Assembly: GCA_005503165.1 (NCBI GenBank)
Contig: SCNT01000003.1
Location: 124,001 to 188,000, forward strand
Length of the DNA stretch: 64,000 nucleotides
Direction of reading: 5' to 3'
Origin: Sphingomonadaceae bacterium 3R27E2-A
GTDB taxonomy: Bacteria > Pseudomonadota > Alphaproteobacteria > Sphingomonadales > Sphingomonadaceae
Positions 9,203 to 18,573 of the stretch are shown here, one piece after another. Position 1 is the stretch's first letter. Each line of letters starts with the position of its first letter. The translations under genes and the position numbers were made by a program. The notes beneath the pieces were generated by a model. The model saw only the letters and a list, made by a program, of their open reading frames with translations. It was not told the origin of the DNA and did not search any database.

Positions 9203-10894
9203 TCAGGCTTCCTTTTCGAGAGTGGCGAGCGCCATTTCGCGCACTTGGCTGCGCATCACCTTGCCCGTGACATTGCGGGGCAAGGCATCGAAGCGGAACA
9301 GGCGCTCGGGCAGTTTGAACACCGCGAGATCGTGCCCGCGCAGATAGTCGGCGACCTCGCCGACGCCCACATCGTCCGCTCCGCGCGGGACGTAGGCGAG
9401 GCCGATGCGCTCGCCCATCCGCTCGCACGGCAACGAGAAAACGCATGCCTCGGCCAGCAACGGATGCCCGCCGAGCAGCTGGTCGATCTCCTCGGGCGAG
9501 ATATTCACCCCGCCGCGAATGATCAGGTCCTTGCAGCGCCCGACGAAGCGGTAGAAGTCGCCGCCCTCGGCGATCTCGAACAAATCGCCGGTGCGGAACC
9601 AGCCGTCGTCGGTGAAGGCCTCGGCGGTGCGCTCGGCGGCGTTGTGATAGCCCTCGAACAGGCTGGGGCCGCGGATCTGCAATTCGCCCGGCACCCCGTC
9701 CGCCTCGATCGGTTCGCCGCCGCCGGTCGACACGAGCCGGCTTTCGATGTTGGGTCCGCGGCCTTCGCCATAGGGGCGCCGGTAGGTGCCGCGCCGCGGG
9801 AACAGGCTCGCGCGCCTGTCGGGGTCGGGCATGTCGCCCTCGCCGGTGATGAAACTCATCCCCTCGTTCGACCCGAAGACGTTGACGATGATGATGCCGA
9901 GCTTTTCCTGGAACCCGCGCACCATCGCGGGCGCGAGCGGCGCCGAGCCCGAGGCGATGACGCGCAGGCTGGAGAGGTCGACCGACGCGAGCAGCGCTTC
10001 ATTCTGCAGCAGCATGTTGAGCACCGCGGGCGGCGCGATCGTCAGGCTCGGCCGCTCGGTCGCGATCTGTTTCAGATAGATGCCCGGATCGAACGGATGG
10101 TGCAGCACCATCGTCCCCGCGCTGGTCAGCCAGCACATGGTGATGCCGCCGATGCTCGCCATGTTGATGAGCGGGAAGGGGTTGAGCAGCACATCGCCCG
10201 GCCCGACCTTCATCGCCTCATAGCCCGCGGCGGCGACCGCGATCCAGTGGTTGTGGCTGCGCGGCACGCCCTTGGGCACACCGGTGGTGCCCGAGGTCCA
10301 GCAGATGGTGAAGATGTCGTCGGCATTGACTGGCTTCGCGGCGACATGAGCGGCGAGCGCGACTTCATCGCCCGCAGCGGTTGAGAGGTCGAGCGCCTCG
10401 TTTGGTGGGTTCGGGCCGAACGTCATCAGCGCGATGTCGTCGAGTAGCGGCCCCGCAACGCCGACATGGTCGCAGCCCTTGACCGTTGTCGCGCAGACGA
10501 AGGCCTTGGGAGCGACGACGCCGATCATGCCCTTGAGCTCATGGCTGCGATATTGCACCGCTGCGGGGCTGACGATCGCTCCGATCTTCGCGGCGGCGAA
10601 ATAGAGTGCGACGAATTCGCTGAGGTTCGGAAGCTGGACGAGCAACACATCGTCCTTGCCGATCCCGGCCGTGACGAGCGCCCCGGCGAGCCGGTCGATC
10701 TCCGCCGCCAGCTCGGCATAGCTGAGCCGTTGCGGCTCGCCGAAAGCGAAGTCGTCGCGGTTGGGCGCATCGACCAGCGCGAGCCGCTCGGGATGCGCCG
10801 CCGCATTGGCCGCGAACAGGTCGGCGAAGGTTTCGTCGCCCCACCAGCCGCTCGCCCGATATCCTCGCCGCTTGTCCTCTCCCGCGACGATCAT
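9203..10894 (-). CDS. AMP-forming acyl-CoA synthetase
   Basis: A 563-residue adenylate-forming enzyme that would activate a carboxylic acid to its CoA thioester. ATG 10894 follows the oxygenase stop by one base and gives MIVAGEDKRRGYRASGWWGD; the frame upstream of it is a shadow of the oxygenase gene. Motifs in order: the phosphate-binding loop CWTSGTTGVPKGVPRSH, the A5 segment NVFGSNEGMSF, GWFRTGDL with the hinge FVGRCKDLIIRGGVNISPEE, and the adenylation lysine in NVTGKVMRS (about residue 545). Its place between an oxidative cleavage enzyme and two thiolases suggests it activates an acid formed after cleavage. Substrate class cannot be read with confidence. Confidence 0.93.
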   Translation of the reverse strand: MIVAGEDKRRGYRASGWWGDETFADLFAANAAAHPERLALVDAPNRDDFAFGEPQRLSYAELAAEIDRLAGALVTAGIGKDDVLLVQLPNLSEFVALYFAAAKIGAIVSPAAVQYRSHELKGMIGVVAPKAFVCATTVKGCDHVGVAGPLLDDIALMTFGPNPPNEALDLSTAAGDEVALAAHVAAKPVNADDIFTICWTSGTTGVPKGVPRSHNHWIAVAAAGYEAMKVGPGDVLLNPFPLINMASIGGITMCWLTSAGTMVLHHPFDPGIYLKQIATERPSLTIAPPAVLNMLLQNEALLASVDLSSLRVIASGSAPLAPAMVRGFQEKLGIIIVNVFGSNEGMSFITGEGDMPDPDRRASLFPRRGTYRRPYGEGRGPNIESRLVSTGGGEPIEADGVPGELQIRGPSLFEGYHNAAERTAEAFTDDGWFRTGDLFEIAEGGDFYRFVGRCKDLIIRGGVNISPEEIDQLLGGHPLLAEACVFSLPCERMGERIGLAYVPRGADDVGVGEVADYLRGHDLAVFKLPERLFRFDALPRNVTGKVMRSQVREMALATLEKEA

Positions 10895-10895
10895 C

Positions 10896-12392
10896 TCAGG
10901 CGGCCAGCACGCTGTTTTCGCCCATGCCGATATCGTCGCCGCTCGCCCACACGCTGTGCGTTCCCGAGCAGATGCGCTCGGGCAGGATGATCCGGCAAAC
11001 GGGCCCCGCCGCGACATTCTTCGCGTCGATCAGCACGCATTCGGATGTGTCGGTTTCGAGGTCGGCGATGAAAGAGACGAGATAGCCATCATCCTCATCC
11101 CTGGCATTTACGCGCGGCGCGAAAGGCGCCTCGCTGCCGAAGCGGCCGGGACCGAATTCATACTCCTCGCTCGTCCCCGCGTTCAGGTCGTGCTTCACGA
11201 GCCCGCGGAACAGGAACCAGCCCGGCTCGGGGATCGCGCTATAGGCGTAGCGATAGGGCTTGCCCGCATAACGATGATTGAACATGCCGAATTCAAGATC
11301 GCGGTCGTCGAGCCGCTGCTCGGTCGTCTCGCCGGTCTTCAGGTCGAAGCGCCAGCGATGCAGCCGCGGCTTGAGCAGCCCCTGATCGAGATACGCCATC
11401 ATCCGCTCCAAGCCCTCGGGCGCGTTCGGATAGGATTTCGGCATCGGCTCTTCCTGATAATAGCCGTCGAGGATGATCTCGTCGCCTTCTTCCCACGCGT
11501 TCAGCCAATGCAGAGTGTAGGTCGGCTCGGCCTCGAACCAGCGGATATCTTCGGGTTGGCCGTGGCGCGGAATGATCGCGAAGCGCGTCTTTTCGTCGGG
11601 ATGGAACTGGACGACGTGCAAATTCCGCTCGAGCAGCTCCGCGTTCCAATAGAGCGGCATGTCGTTGAGGATCGCATAATTCTCGGTGAAGGCCATGTCG
11701 TGCGGCAGCCGCGGCCCGGCGAGCGGGACGGGGATATAATGCTTCAGCCTGTTGTCGGCCCCGACAACCCCATAATGCATGTAGGGCGCGTGCTTCGAGT
11801 AATTGAAGAACATCAGCTCGCCGGTTGCGAGGTCGACCTTGCAATGCGCCGAAATCCCGTCGAGCGGAACCCAGCTTTCGGTGCCGAACTGTTCGAGCGT
11901 GAAGGGGTCGAGCCGGTATGCCTCGCCGCACTGGTAGAAGGTCGAGATGATCTTGCCCGCGTGGATCGCGACGTCGGTCGAACTCGAATCCTTGAGCCAT
12001 TCCTGTGCGCCCCAGCCGTGGCGGGACGATTTGTGCGGCGGCTCCATCAGCCCCGCCCACAGCGAGCGCCCGGCCTCCTTCTCGGCCTCGAAGCCCTTGG
12101 TGCGCACGAAGCGGCTGCGATAGCTCGCGCGACCGTCCTTGAAGCTGATCGCATGGATGAAGCCGTCGCCGTCGAAGGGGTGATAGCGCCCGATCGGCTC
12201 GTGGATCTGGTTCTCGCCGGTGCGTACGTACACGCCGTCGATGTCGTCGGGGATCGTCCCGATCACCTCGGCATCGCCATTGGCGAAGATCGCATTCCAC
12301 TCATTATAGGTCGGACGCCACGCGCCCTTCATATAGGGATGGTCGTTGGGCTGAATCGTGGAGTTGATCGTGTCGACGAGCTCGGCGGTCAT
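10896..12392 (-). CDS. Carotenoid cleavage / lignostilbene dioxygenase family enzyme
   Basis: A 498-residue RPE65-family nonheme iron dioxygenase, expected to split a conjugated C=C bond (carotenoid, apocarotenoid or stilbene) into two carbonyl products. The four iron-binding histidines of the propeller are visible: GISAHCK (183), LPHDMAF (231), YTLHWLNAW (295) and CSGTHSVWA (479). The sequence also has VYVRTGENQ, GDGFIHAI and near the C-terminus ARDEDDGYLVSF, all family landmarks. There is no signal peptide, so it is cytoplasmic. It overlaps the upstream flavoprotein gene by 4 bases (ATGA). Overall it resembles the sphingomonad lignostilbene-dioxygenase branch, but the substrate remains open. 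Confidence 0.93.
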   Translation of the reverse strand: MTAELVDTINSTIQPNDHPYMKGAWRPTYNEWNAIFANGDAEVIGTIPDDIDGVYVRTGENQIHEPIGRYHPFDGDGFIHAISFKDGRASYRSRFVRTKGFEAEKEAGRSLWAGLMEPPHKSSRHGWGAQEWLKDSSSTDVAIHAGKIISTFYQCGEAYRLDPFTLEQFGTESWVPLDGISAHCKVDLATGELMFFNYSKHAPYMHYGVVGADNRLKHYIPVPLAGPRLPHDMAFTENYAILNDMPLYWNAELLERNLHVVQFHPDEKTRFAIIPRHGQPEDIRWFEAEPTYTLHWLNAWEEGDEIILDGYYQEEPMPKSYPNAPEGLERMMAYLDQGLLKPRLHRWRFDLKTGETTEQRLDDRDLEFGMFNHRYAGKPYRYAYSAIPEPGWFLFRGLVKHDLNAGTSEEYEFGPGRFGSEAPFAPRVNARDEDDGYLVSFIADLETDTSECVLIDAKNVAAGPVCRIILPERICSGTHSVWASGDDIGMGENSVLAA

Positions 12393-13357
12393 GCGGGGAC
12401 TCCTTCGGCGGCGGCAAAGCGCGGCCTTGCGGCGGCGGCATCATATTCTTTCACAAGGCGGTCGATGATGGCCGCGACGGGTTCGACCGCGCGCACCGCG
12501 CCGACGCCCTGGCCGGCGGACCAGACATTCTTCCACGCCTTGGCGTCGTCCTGCGCGTCCGAAAAGTTCGGGCGCTTGTCCTCGGGCATGTTGGCGGGGT
12601 CGTAGCCCGCGGCGATCAGGCTCGATTTCAGCCAGTTGGCGGTCACCCCGGTGATGCCCTTCGACGGCAGAATATCCTCCGCACCCGCCGCGACGACCAT
12701 ATCCTTATACGCCGGCACCGCCATGCTCTCGGCGCAGGCGATCAGCGAGGTGCCGAGATAGGCGAGGTCGGCGCCGAGGATTTCCGCGGCGCGCACAGCA
12801 TGGCCGGTCGAAATCGCGCCGCCGAGCACGAGCGGCCCGTCCCAGAACTGCCGCACCTCCTCGACGAAGGCGAAACCGGCGGTCGCGCCGGTGTGTCCGC
12901 CCGCGCCCGCGGCGACGAGTACGAGGCCATCGACCCCGGCCGCTGCGGCCTTGCGCGCGAAGCCCACCGAATTGACGTCGGCGAAGACGAGCCCGCCATA
13001 GCTGTGGATGTCCTCGACCACCCGCGCCGGGCTGCCGAGCGCGGTGATCACCAGCGGCGCCTTGTGGCGCACGACGCAGGCAAGGTCTTCCGGAAGGCGG
13101 CTGTTCGACGGGTGCACGACCAGGTTGACCGCCCAGGACGCCGCGTCGGGATCGTTCGACAACGCCGCGTCGATCCGGCTCACCCAATCCTCGAGGTCTT
13201 CGGACGTGCGCGCATTGGGGGCAGGGAAGCTGCCGATCACGCCCGAGCGCGACGCGGCGATCACCATCTCGGGACCCGAGACGAGGAACATCGGCGCGGC
13301 GATCGCAGGCAGCCGCAGATTGCGCGTCAACGCGGGTGGCAGGCCGTTTCTCGGCAC
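12389..13357 (-). CDS. Nitronate monooxygenase / 2-nitropropane dioxygenase family flavoprotein
   Basis: A 322-residue FMN-dependent TIM-barrel protein of the NMO/FabK-like family. Features are the N-terminal LPAIAAPMFLVSGPEMV, DVNSVGFARKAAAAGVDGLV, the glycine-rich phosphate loop GAGGHTGATAGF with its conserved His, and GGAISTGHAVRAAEILGADL. Family members oxidise nitronates or act as enoyl or other reductases, and annotation as nitronate monooxygenase is often only by family. It is the first gene of the operon running to 6198 and is divergent from a TonB receptor, so it more likely handles an intermediate of that pathway than nitroalkanes. That last point is inference. Confidence 0.88.
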   Translation of the reverse strand: MPRNGLPPALTRNLRLPAIAAPMFLVSGPEMVIAASRSGVIGSFPAPNARTSEDLEDWVSRIDAALSNDPDAASWAVNLVVHPSNSRLPEDLACVVRHKAPLVITALGSPARVVEDIHSYGGLVFADVNSVGFARKAAAAGVDGLVLVAAGAGGHTGATAGFAFVEEVRQFWDGPLVLGGAISTGHAVRAAEILGADLAYLGTSLIACAESMAVPAYKDMVVAAGAEDILPSKGITGVTANWLKSSLIAAGYDPANMPEDKRPNFSDAQDDAKAWKNVWSAGQGVGAVRAVEPVAAIIDRLVKEYDAAAARPRFAAAEGVPA

Positions 13358-13473
13358 TCTCGATCCTCTCCGAATTATCTGACTTGCATAGCGATACTTA
13401 AAGCCGGTAAGAGTCGCAAGGCCAGAAAAACATCGCGGGGGCCAATCCGACGATGGTGGGAGGGAGACATAAC

Positions 13474-15762
13474 ATGAAGACCAAGCTTGCTGCGCTGTTT
13501 GTCGCGACCGCGCTGAGCGCGCCCGGAATCGCTTTCGCTCAAGACACCGCAGCCGCGGAGGATAATGGCGGGCTCGAGGAGATCATCGTCACCGCGCAGA
13601 AGCGCGCCGAGGGGCTATCGGATGTGCCGATCTCGATCTCGGCGGTCAGCGGCAAGCAGATCGAGAATTACGGCCAGACCAACCTCGAGCAGATTTCGTC
13701 GGCGGTCCCCAACCTCAAGATCACCCAGACCGCGATCGCCAACCGCATCGCGATCCGCGGCATCGCCTCGGGCGACAACAAGGGCTTCGAACAGTCGGTC
13801 GCGATGTTCGTCGACGGCGTCTATTACGGCCGCGACCAGCTCTCGCGCCTGCCGCTGATCGACATGGAGCGCGTCGAAGTGCTCCGCGGGCCGCAGCCGA
13901 CGCTGTTCGGCAAGAATGCCATCGCCGGCGCGGTCAACATCACCACGCGCAGCCCCACCGACGAATTCGAAGGCTCGCTCTCCGGCCTCTACGAATTCAA
14001 CCACAAGGAATTCCAGCTCAACGGCGTGCTCTCGGGCCCCCTCGCCGACGGGGTCGAGGCGCGCGTCGTCGGCTATTACCGCTCGATGGACGGCTATTTC
14101 TACAACACCAAGCTCGACCGCAACGAGCCCAACGTCGACGAGAAATATGTCCGCGGCAAGGTCGAGTTCGACCAGGGAGGCCCGCTCGCGGTCGAGCTCA
14201 AGCTCGAATATGCCGACTTCGAGGCGAAGGGCCAGCCGCGCGACGTCTTCGGCGCGGTCGGCAATTATAACACCGTCTTCCAGGGGCCGTTCTTCGTCGA
14301 CACGACCCCCGATTATGTCCGCGCCGACAATGGCTATCAGAGCCGCAACAAGGTGTTCGGCGCGACGCTCAACGCCGACCTCGAACTCGGCGATCATACT
14401 TTGACCTCGATCTCGTCGCTGCTCGATTACAAGACGCGCGAGATCGTCGACGTCGATTTCTCGGGCATCAGTTTCCTCGACGGCACCAATTTGCGCGAGG
14501 ATTATCGCCAGTTCAGCCAGGAGCTGCGCCTCGCCTCGCCCGGCGGCGAGACCTTCGACTATATCGGCGGCGTCTATTACCAGAATGCCAAGCTCGATGT
14601 GCAGGATTTCACCCTGTTCAACCCGACCTTTCTCGCGCTGGGGCCGCCGTTCAACGCGCTCGGGGACACGCGCAACGACCGCGACTACAGCCAGACCTCG
14701 GACCTGATCTCGGTCTTTGCGCAGGGCCAGCTCTCGCTCAGCGACCGCTTCCGCATCACCGCGGGCGCGCGCTTCAACCATGAGAAGAAGAAGGGCAGCC
14801 GTACGCTGGCGATCGTCCAGGGCCCGCTCAGCACCGCCCCTGCCGCGGTCGTCGCGGCGGTATTCCGCGCGCTCAACATCGAGGCGCACAGCGTGTCGGG
14901 CAAGCTCAGCGAAGACAGCTTCAACCCGATGGTCAACGTCCAGTTCGACGCGACCGACGACCTGATGCTTTATGCCTCATACGCCAGGGGGACGAAGGCC
15001 GGCGGTTTCGACATCCGCTCGAACTCGCTGCCGGGATCGACCACCGTCGCCAAGCCCGGCGCCTTCGAGTTCCAGGACGAGAGCGCCGACAATTTCGAGG
15101 CGGGGCTCAAATACAAGGGCCGCGACTTCGCCTTCAACATCTCGGCCTACCGGACCAGGTACAAGGACCTGCAGGTCAATATCTTCGACGGCACGCTGAA
15201 CTTCAACGTCCGCAACGCCGCCGCGGCCAGGACGCAGGGGATCGAGGCCGACTTCCGCGCCGCGCTGACCGAGGGGCTGACCCTCAGCGGCGCGATCGCC
15301 TATCTCGACTTCGAATTCACCAATTTCACCGACGGCCAGTGCTTCTATCTCCAGACGCCCGGCGCGAACGGTTTCTGCGACTATACGGGCAAGCGCAACG
15401 CGCTGACTCCCAAATGGTCGGGCAACCTCAACGTCGATTATTCGACCCCGGTGACGTCGGGCATGAAGGTCGCGTTCAATTTCAACGTCGATTTCTCCTC
15501 GGCCTATATCGCCGCGGCGAACCTCGACCCGCGCACGCGGCAGGACAGCTATGCCAAGCTCGGCGCCCGCCTCGCGCTCGCCGAGATCGACAATCGCTGG
15601 GAAATCGCGCTGATCGGCCGCAACCTCACCAACCAGCGCATCCTGCAGACCGCGAGCTCGATGCCGCTCGCGACGACGATCACCCGCAACGCCGGCAACG
15701 CCTATAACGGCATCGTCGACCGCCCGCGCACGATCGCGGTGCAGCTGACGGGGCGCTTTTGA
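13474..15762 (+). CDS. TonB-dependent outer-membrane receptor
   Basis: A 762-residue receptor for energised uptake across the outer membrane. ATG 13474 follows a GGGAGGGAG ribosome site and gives a signal peptide (MKTKLAALFVATALSAPGIA); the upstream ATG 13453 lies inside that site. A TonB-box-like LEEIIVTAQKR follows. Then come the plug domain (ISAVSGKQIENYGQTNLEQI, NRIAIRGIASGDNKGFEQSV, MERVEVLRGPQPTLFGKNAI) and a beta-barrel ending in aromatic PRTIAVQLTGRF. The sphingomonad family with this plug is often assigned to non-siderophore substrates. It is divergent from the oxygenase/CoA-ligase/thiolase operon, so it probably imports that pathway's substrate (inference). Confidence 0.94.
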   Translation: MKTKLAALFVATALSAPGIAFAQDTAAAEDNGGLEEIIVTAQKRAEGLSDVPISISAVSGKQIENYGQTNLEQISSAVPNLKITQTAIANRIAIRGIASGDNKGFEQSVAMFVDGVYYGRDQLSRLPLIDMERVEVLRGPQPTLFGKNAIAGAVNITTRSPTDEFEGSLSGLYEFNHKEFQLNGVLSGPLADGVEARVVGYYRSMDGYFYNTKLDRNEPNVDEKYVRGKVEFDQGGPLAVELKLEYADFEAKGQPRDVFGAVGNYNTVFQGPFFVDTTPDYVRADNGYQSRNKVFGATLNADLELGDHTLTSISSLLDYKTREIVDVDFSGISFLDGTNLREDYRQFSQELRLASPGGETFDYIGGVYYQNAKLDVQDFTLFNPTFLALGPPFNALGDTRNDRDYSQTSDLISVFAQGQLSLSDRFRITAGARFNHEKKKGSRTLAIVQGPLSTAPAAVVAAVFRALNIEAHSVSGKLSEDSFNPMVNVQFDATDDLMLYASYARGTKAGGFDIRSNSLPGSTTVAKPGAFEFQDESADNFEAGLKYKGRDFAFNISAYRTRYKDLQVNIFDGTLNFNVRNAAAARTQGIEADFRAALTEGLTLSGAIAYLDFEFTNFTDGQCFYLQTPGANGFCDYTGKRNALTPKWSGNLNVDYSTPVTSGMKVAFNFNVDFSSAYIAAANLDPRTRQDSYAKLGARLALAEIDNRWEIALIGRNLTNQRILQTASSMPLATTITRNAGNAYNGIVDRPRTIAVQLTGRF

Positions 15763-15878
15763 GGGGTCTCTTCCCCGCGGCGAGGGGGCGCGGGCACCGC
15801 TCCCTCTCCCGACCCATGCGCCTTGTCGTCGCCGGACCGCCGGGTTAGGGGCGGGGTGAAGCAAAGAATGGCGCACCT

Positions 15879-16820
15879 TTGAAACACGATCGCACGATCA
15901 GGGCCTGTTCGATCTGGCGCGCGCTCGACGTGGTCGGCGACGTGCCGGTGCTGCTGATCATGGAACAGGCCTTCCTCGGCACGCACAGTTTCGACGAATT
16001 CGTCTCCCGCACCGGCCTCGCGCGCTCGGTGGTCAACGGCCGGCTCAAGAAGCTCGTCGACGAGGATTGCCTTGCCAGGAAGGCTAGGACGGGCGGCCGC
16101 GGCTTCCATTATGTGCTGACCCAGAAGGGGCGCGACCAGTTTCCCAACGCGCTGATGATGCTGCGCTGGCAGCACAAGTGGGAAGCCGCCGAGCGCGATT
16201 TCCAGGTCCGCCTTCGCCATGCGACCTGCGGTCATGCGACCGAGCCCGTGCCCGTTTGCGGCCATTGCCGCGCCGAGATCGACCCGCGCGACGTCGACTG
16301 GCGCGAGGGGCCGGGGCTCGCGCAGGTGATCCCGCATTACGAGCGCCGCCGCTTCAACGGCGACGTCCGCCGCCCCGGCGGGCGCCCGCTGGTCGACACG
16401 ATGATCGAGCTGTTCGGCGATCGCTGGGCGACGCTCGTCGTCCGCGCGATGTTCACGTCGATCAACCGCTTCGACGATATCCAGCGCGACACGCTGATGG
16501 CGACCAACATATTGACCGGCCGGCTCGAACGGCTGGTGCGGCAGGGCATCCTGAAGACCGTGCCCTATTCGGCGCACGCCGACCGCGTCGAATATCGCCT
16601 GACCGCCAAGGGCCGCGACCTCTATCCGGTGCTGCTCGCGCTGCTGCAATGGGGCGACAAATGGTTCTCCGACGAGCGGGGGCCACCGCTGCTGCTGACG
16701 CACCGCCCGTGCGGTCACGACCTCCGCATGGTCGCCGCGTGCAGCCACTGCGGCGACGAACTGCAACTCGCGAACAGCGGGTTCACCATCGAGGGAGCCG
16801 GCGCCGAGCCGACGCCCTAG
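15879..16820 (+). CDS. Tandem HxlR-type winged-helix regulator
   Basis: A 313-residue protein made of two HxlR winged-helix units. Repeat 1 (about residues 5-135) has GDVPVLLIMEQAFLGTHSFDEF and NGRLKKLVDEDCL; repeat 2 (about 165-300) has GDRWATLVVRAMFTSINRFDDI and TGRLERLVRQGIL. Each unit ends in a similar Cys/His cluster (TCGHATEPVPVCGHC and PCGHDLRMVAACSHC), which could bind zinc. TTG 15879 is the likely start; no ATG is suitably placed. HxlR proteins usually act as homodimers, so a fused pair may be a single-chain dimer. It lies 116 bases after the TonB receptor and probably controls that gene and the divergent catabolic operon (inference). Its 3' end overlaps the convergent sulfatase by 4 bases. 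Confidence 0.88.
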   Translation: MKHDRTIRACSIWRALDVVGDVPVLLIMEQAFLGTHSFDEFVSRTGLARSVVNGRLKKLVDEDCLARKARTGGRGFHYVLTQKGRDQFPNALMMLRWQHKWEAAERDFQVRLRHATCGHATEPVPVCGHCRAEIDPRDVDWREGPGLAQVIPHYERRRFNGDVRRPGGRPLVDTMIELFGDRWATLVVRAMFTSINRFDDIQRDTLMATNILTGRLERLVRQGILKTVPYSAHADRVEYRLTAKGRDLYPVLLALLQWGDKWFSDERGPPLLLTHRPCGHDLRMVAACSHCGDELQLANSGFTIEGAGAEPTP

Positions 16821-18463
16821 TTGGTCCAGTAGATATAGTCCTGCCCGTCCTGCCACGGCGCGTCCAGCGGCACGTCGATGCGCACCGGCCCCTCGATCAG
16901 CCCCGGCCAGATCGGCTTCGCCATGGTCTTGTTCTGCGCCTCGATCATCGCCTTCATCGCCGCCACGCGTGCGGGCTCGGCGGCAGCGAGATCATATCGC
17001 TCGGTCGGGTCGTCCGCGAGATTGTAGAGCCGCGCCTTCGCCGGCCTTTTGGTCACCTGCAATTTCCAGTCGCCCGCGCGCATCGCGCGATAGTCGCCCG
17101 ATCGCCAGAAGAGGGCGGGGCGCTTCGCCGGCCCCGCCAGGATATCCTCGCTGTCGACCGTCCGCCCCGTCGGCAGCGCTGCCCCCGCCGCCGCCGCGAT
17201 GGTCGAAAAGATGTCGATATGCCCCGTCATGTCGGCGCGCGTCGATCCTGGTGCGATCTTCGCCGGCCAGCGCATGAAGAAGGGGGTACGAATCCCGCCC
17301 TCGAAGAAGGTCGCCTTCCACCCGCGGTACGGCTTGTTCAGATCGGGGATGCCCGTGTACCAGGCGCCGCCATTGTCGCTGGTGAAGATGACCAGCGTAT
17401 TGTCGTCGATCCCCGCGGCCTTCAGCTTCGCCATGATGTCGCCGATCCGCCGGTCGAGCTGCGCGATCATCGCACCATAGACGCGCGTCTTGTGGTCCTT
17501 GATCTGGGGCAGTCTCGCATAGTCCTCCTTCGTCGCCTGCAGCGGCGTGTGCGGCGCGTTGAAGGCGAGATACAGGAAGAAGGGCCGGTTCTTGTTCGCC
17601 TCGATCGCGGCGATCGCCTGATCGGCGAAATAGTCGGTCATATGCCCCTTGGGATGGAAGCGCTGGCCGCCGTTAAAGGTCACCGCGTGGCGGAGGTTCG
17701 CCCACAGGAAGCGGTCGATCGGGTCCCAGGGCAGCTTGGCGTTGACCACGTCGGCATCGTCCTCGGGCAGGAACATCGCTGCGCCGCCCAGCACCGCCAG
17801 GCTCTCGTCGAAGCCCTGCGCGTGCGGCTGCAGCCCGGGCGCCTCGCCCAGATGCCATTTGCCGATGTGCAGCGTGTGATAGCCCGCCGCCTTCACCGCC
17901 TCGGCGATCGTCACTTCGCTTGCCGGCACGCCCATGTCGGGATAGTCGGGGATATCGGGGGTGATCAGCTCCTTGTGGAATATCGCCTTCAGCGGCCCGA
18001 CGCCGTCGCCATGCGCCATATTCTCCGAAAACTGGACCGGCACCGCCGTATATTCGAAGCCGAAGCGCGTCGCATAGCGCCCCGTCATCATCGCCGCGCG
18101 CGACGGCGAGCAGGTCGCGTTGGCGGCATAGGCGGTGGTGAAGTTCATGCCCTGCCGCGCCAGCGCGTCGATGTTCGGCGTCTTGACGGTCCCGCCCGCG
18201 ACCCCGCCGCCGTTCAGGCTGATATCGTTCCACCCCAGGTCGTCGGCGACGATCAGGATGATGTTCGGCCGCCGCTCGCCCGCCGACGGATTTTGGGGTG
18301 CCGCGGCGGGGCCCGCTTGCCAGGCCACCGCCCGGTTCGGCTGCACCGGCTCGTTCCAGTCCTGGATCAGCCCCGGCAGGCGGAACTTGTTCGCCTCATA
18401 GGCCCACCAGCTCCCCGCCCCGAGCAGGGCGACCATTCCCAATGCGATCCATCGCTTTTTCAT
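16817..18463 (-). CDS. Type I sulfatase (formylglycine-dependent)
   Basis: A 548-residue alkaline-phosphatase-superfamily sulfatase. Residues 1-22 form a signal peptide or membrane anchor (MKKRWIALGMVALLGAGSWW). The calcium-binding start RRPNIILIVADDLGWNDI, the PTS1-type CSPSRAAMMTGR with Cys118 (to be oxidised to formylglycine), GKWHLG, and FTSDNGGAWY are all present. It should hydrolyse a sulfate ester in the periplasm after activation by a formylglycine-generating enzyme, which is not encoded in this window. It is divergent from the TetR gene at 18574, and an imperfect palindrome lies in the gap. A second sulfatase at 19183 has the related operator, so the two are probably co-regulated. 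Substrate unknown. Confidence 0.94.
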   Translation of the reverse strand: MKKRWIALGMVALLGAGSWWAYEANKFRLPGLIQDWNEPVQPNRAVAWQAGPAAAPQNPSAGERRPNIILIVADDLGWNDISLNGGGVAGGTVKTPNIDALARQGMNFTTAYAANATCSPSRAAMMTGRYATRFGFEYTAVPVQFSENMAHGDGVGPLKAIFHKELITPDIPDYPDMGVPASEVTIAEAVKAAGYHTLHIGKWHLGEAPGLQPHAQGFDESLAVLGGAAMFLPEDDADVVNAKLPWDPIDRFLWANLRHAVTFNGGQRFHPKGHMTDYFADQAIAAIEANKNRPFFLYLAFNAPHTPLQATKEDYARLPQIKDHKTRVYGAMIAQLDRRIGDIMAKLKAAGIDDNTLVIFTSDNGGAWYTGIPDLNKPYRGWKATFFEGGIRTPFFMRWPAKIAPGSTRADMTGHIDIFSTIAAAAGAALPTGRTVDSEDILAGPAKRPALFWRSGDYRAMRAGDWKLQVTKRPAKARLYNLADDPTERYDLAAAEPARVAAMKAMIEAQNKTMAKPIWPGLIEGPVRIDVPLDAPWQDGQDYIYWTN

Positions 18464-18487
18464 AGACCCCCACCCACACCAATATTA

Positions 18488-18504
18488 TGGCATTATAAGT
18501 GTCA
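18488..18504. promoter_or_regulatory. Putative TetR operator, TGGCA-N7-TGTCA
   Basis: TGGCA, seven bases, TGTCA, embedded in AT-rich sequence with wider imperfect symmetry, between the divergent sulfatase and TetR genes. The same half-site and spacing occur at 21014-21030 before the second sulfatase. Regulator binding is inferred. Confidence 0.55.
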
Positions 18505-18573
18505 TTATGTTGCGGCATGCGCAAGGGGCATGCTGCCATTGACCGCGGCGCCAAACCGGGCCAGCGAAGTCCG

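Noticed and set aside
12389..13357. Taking the nitronate monooxygenase name as evidence for nitroalkane catabolism.
   Set aside because: The family is functionally broad, and the operon contains no other nitro-compound gene; the name is kept only as a family label.
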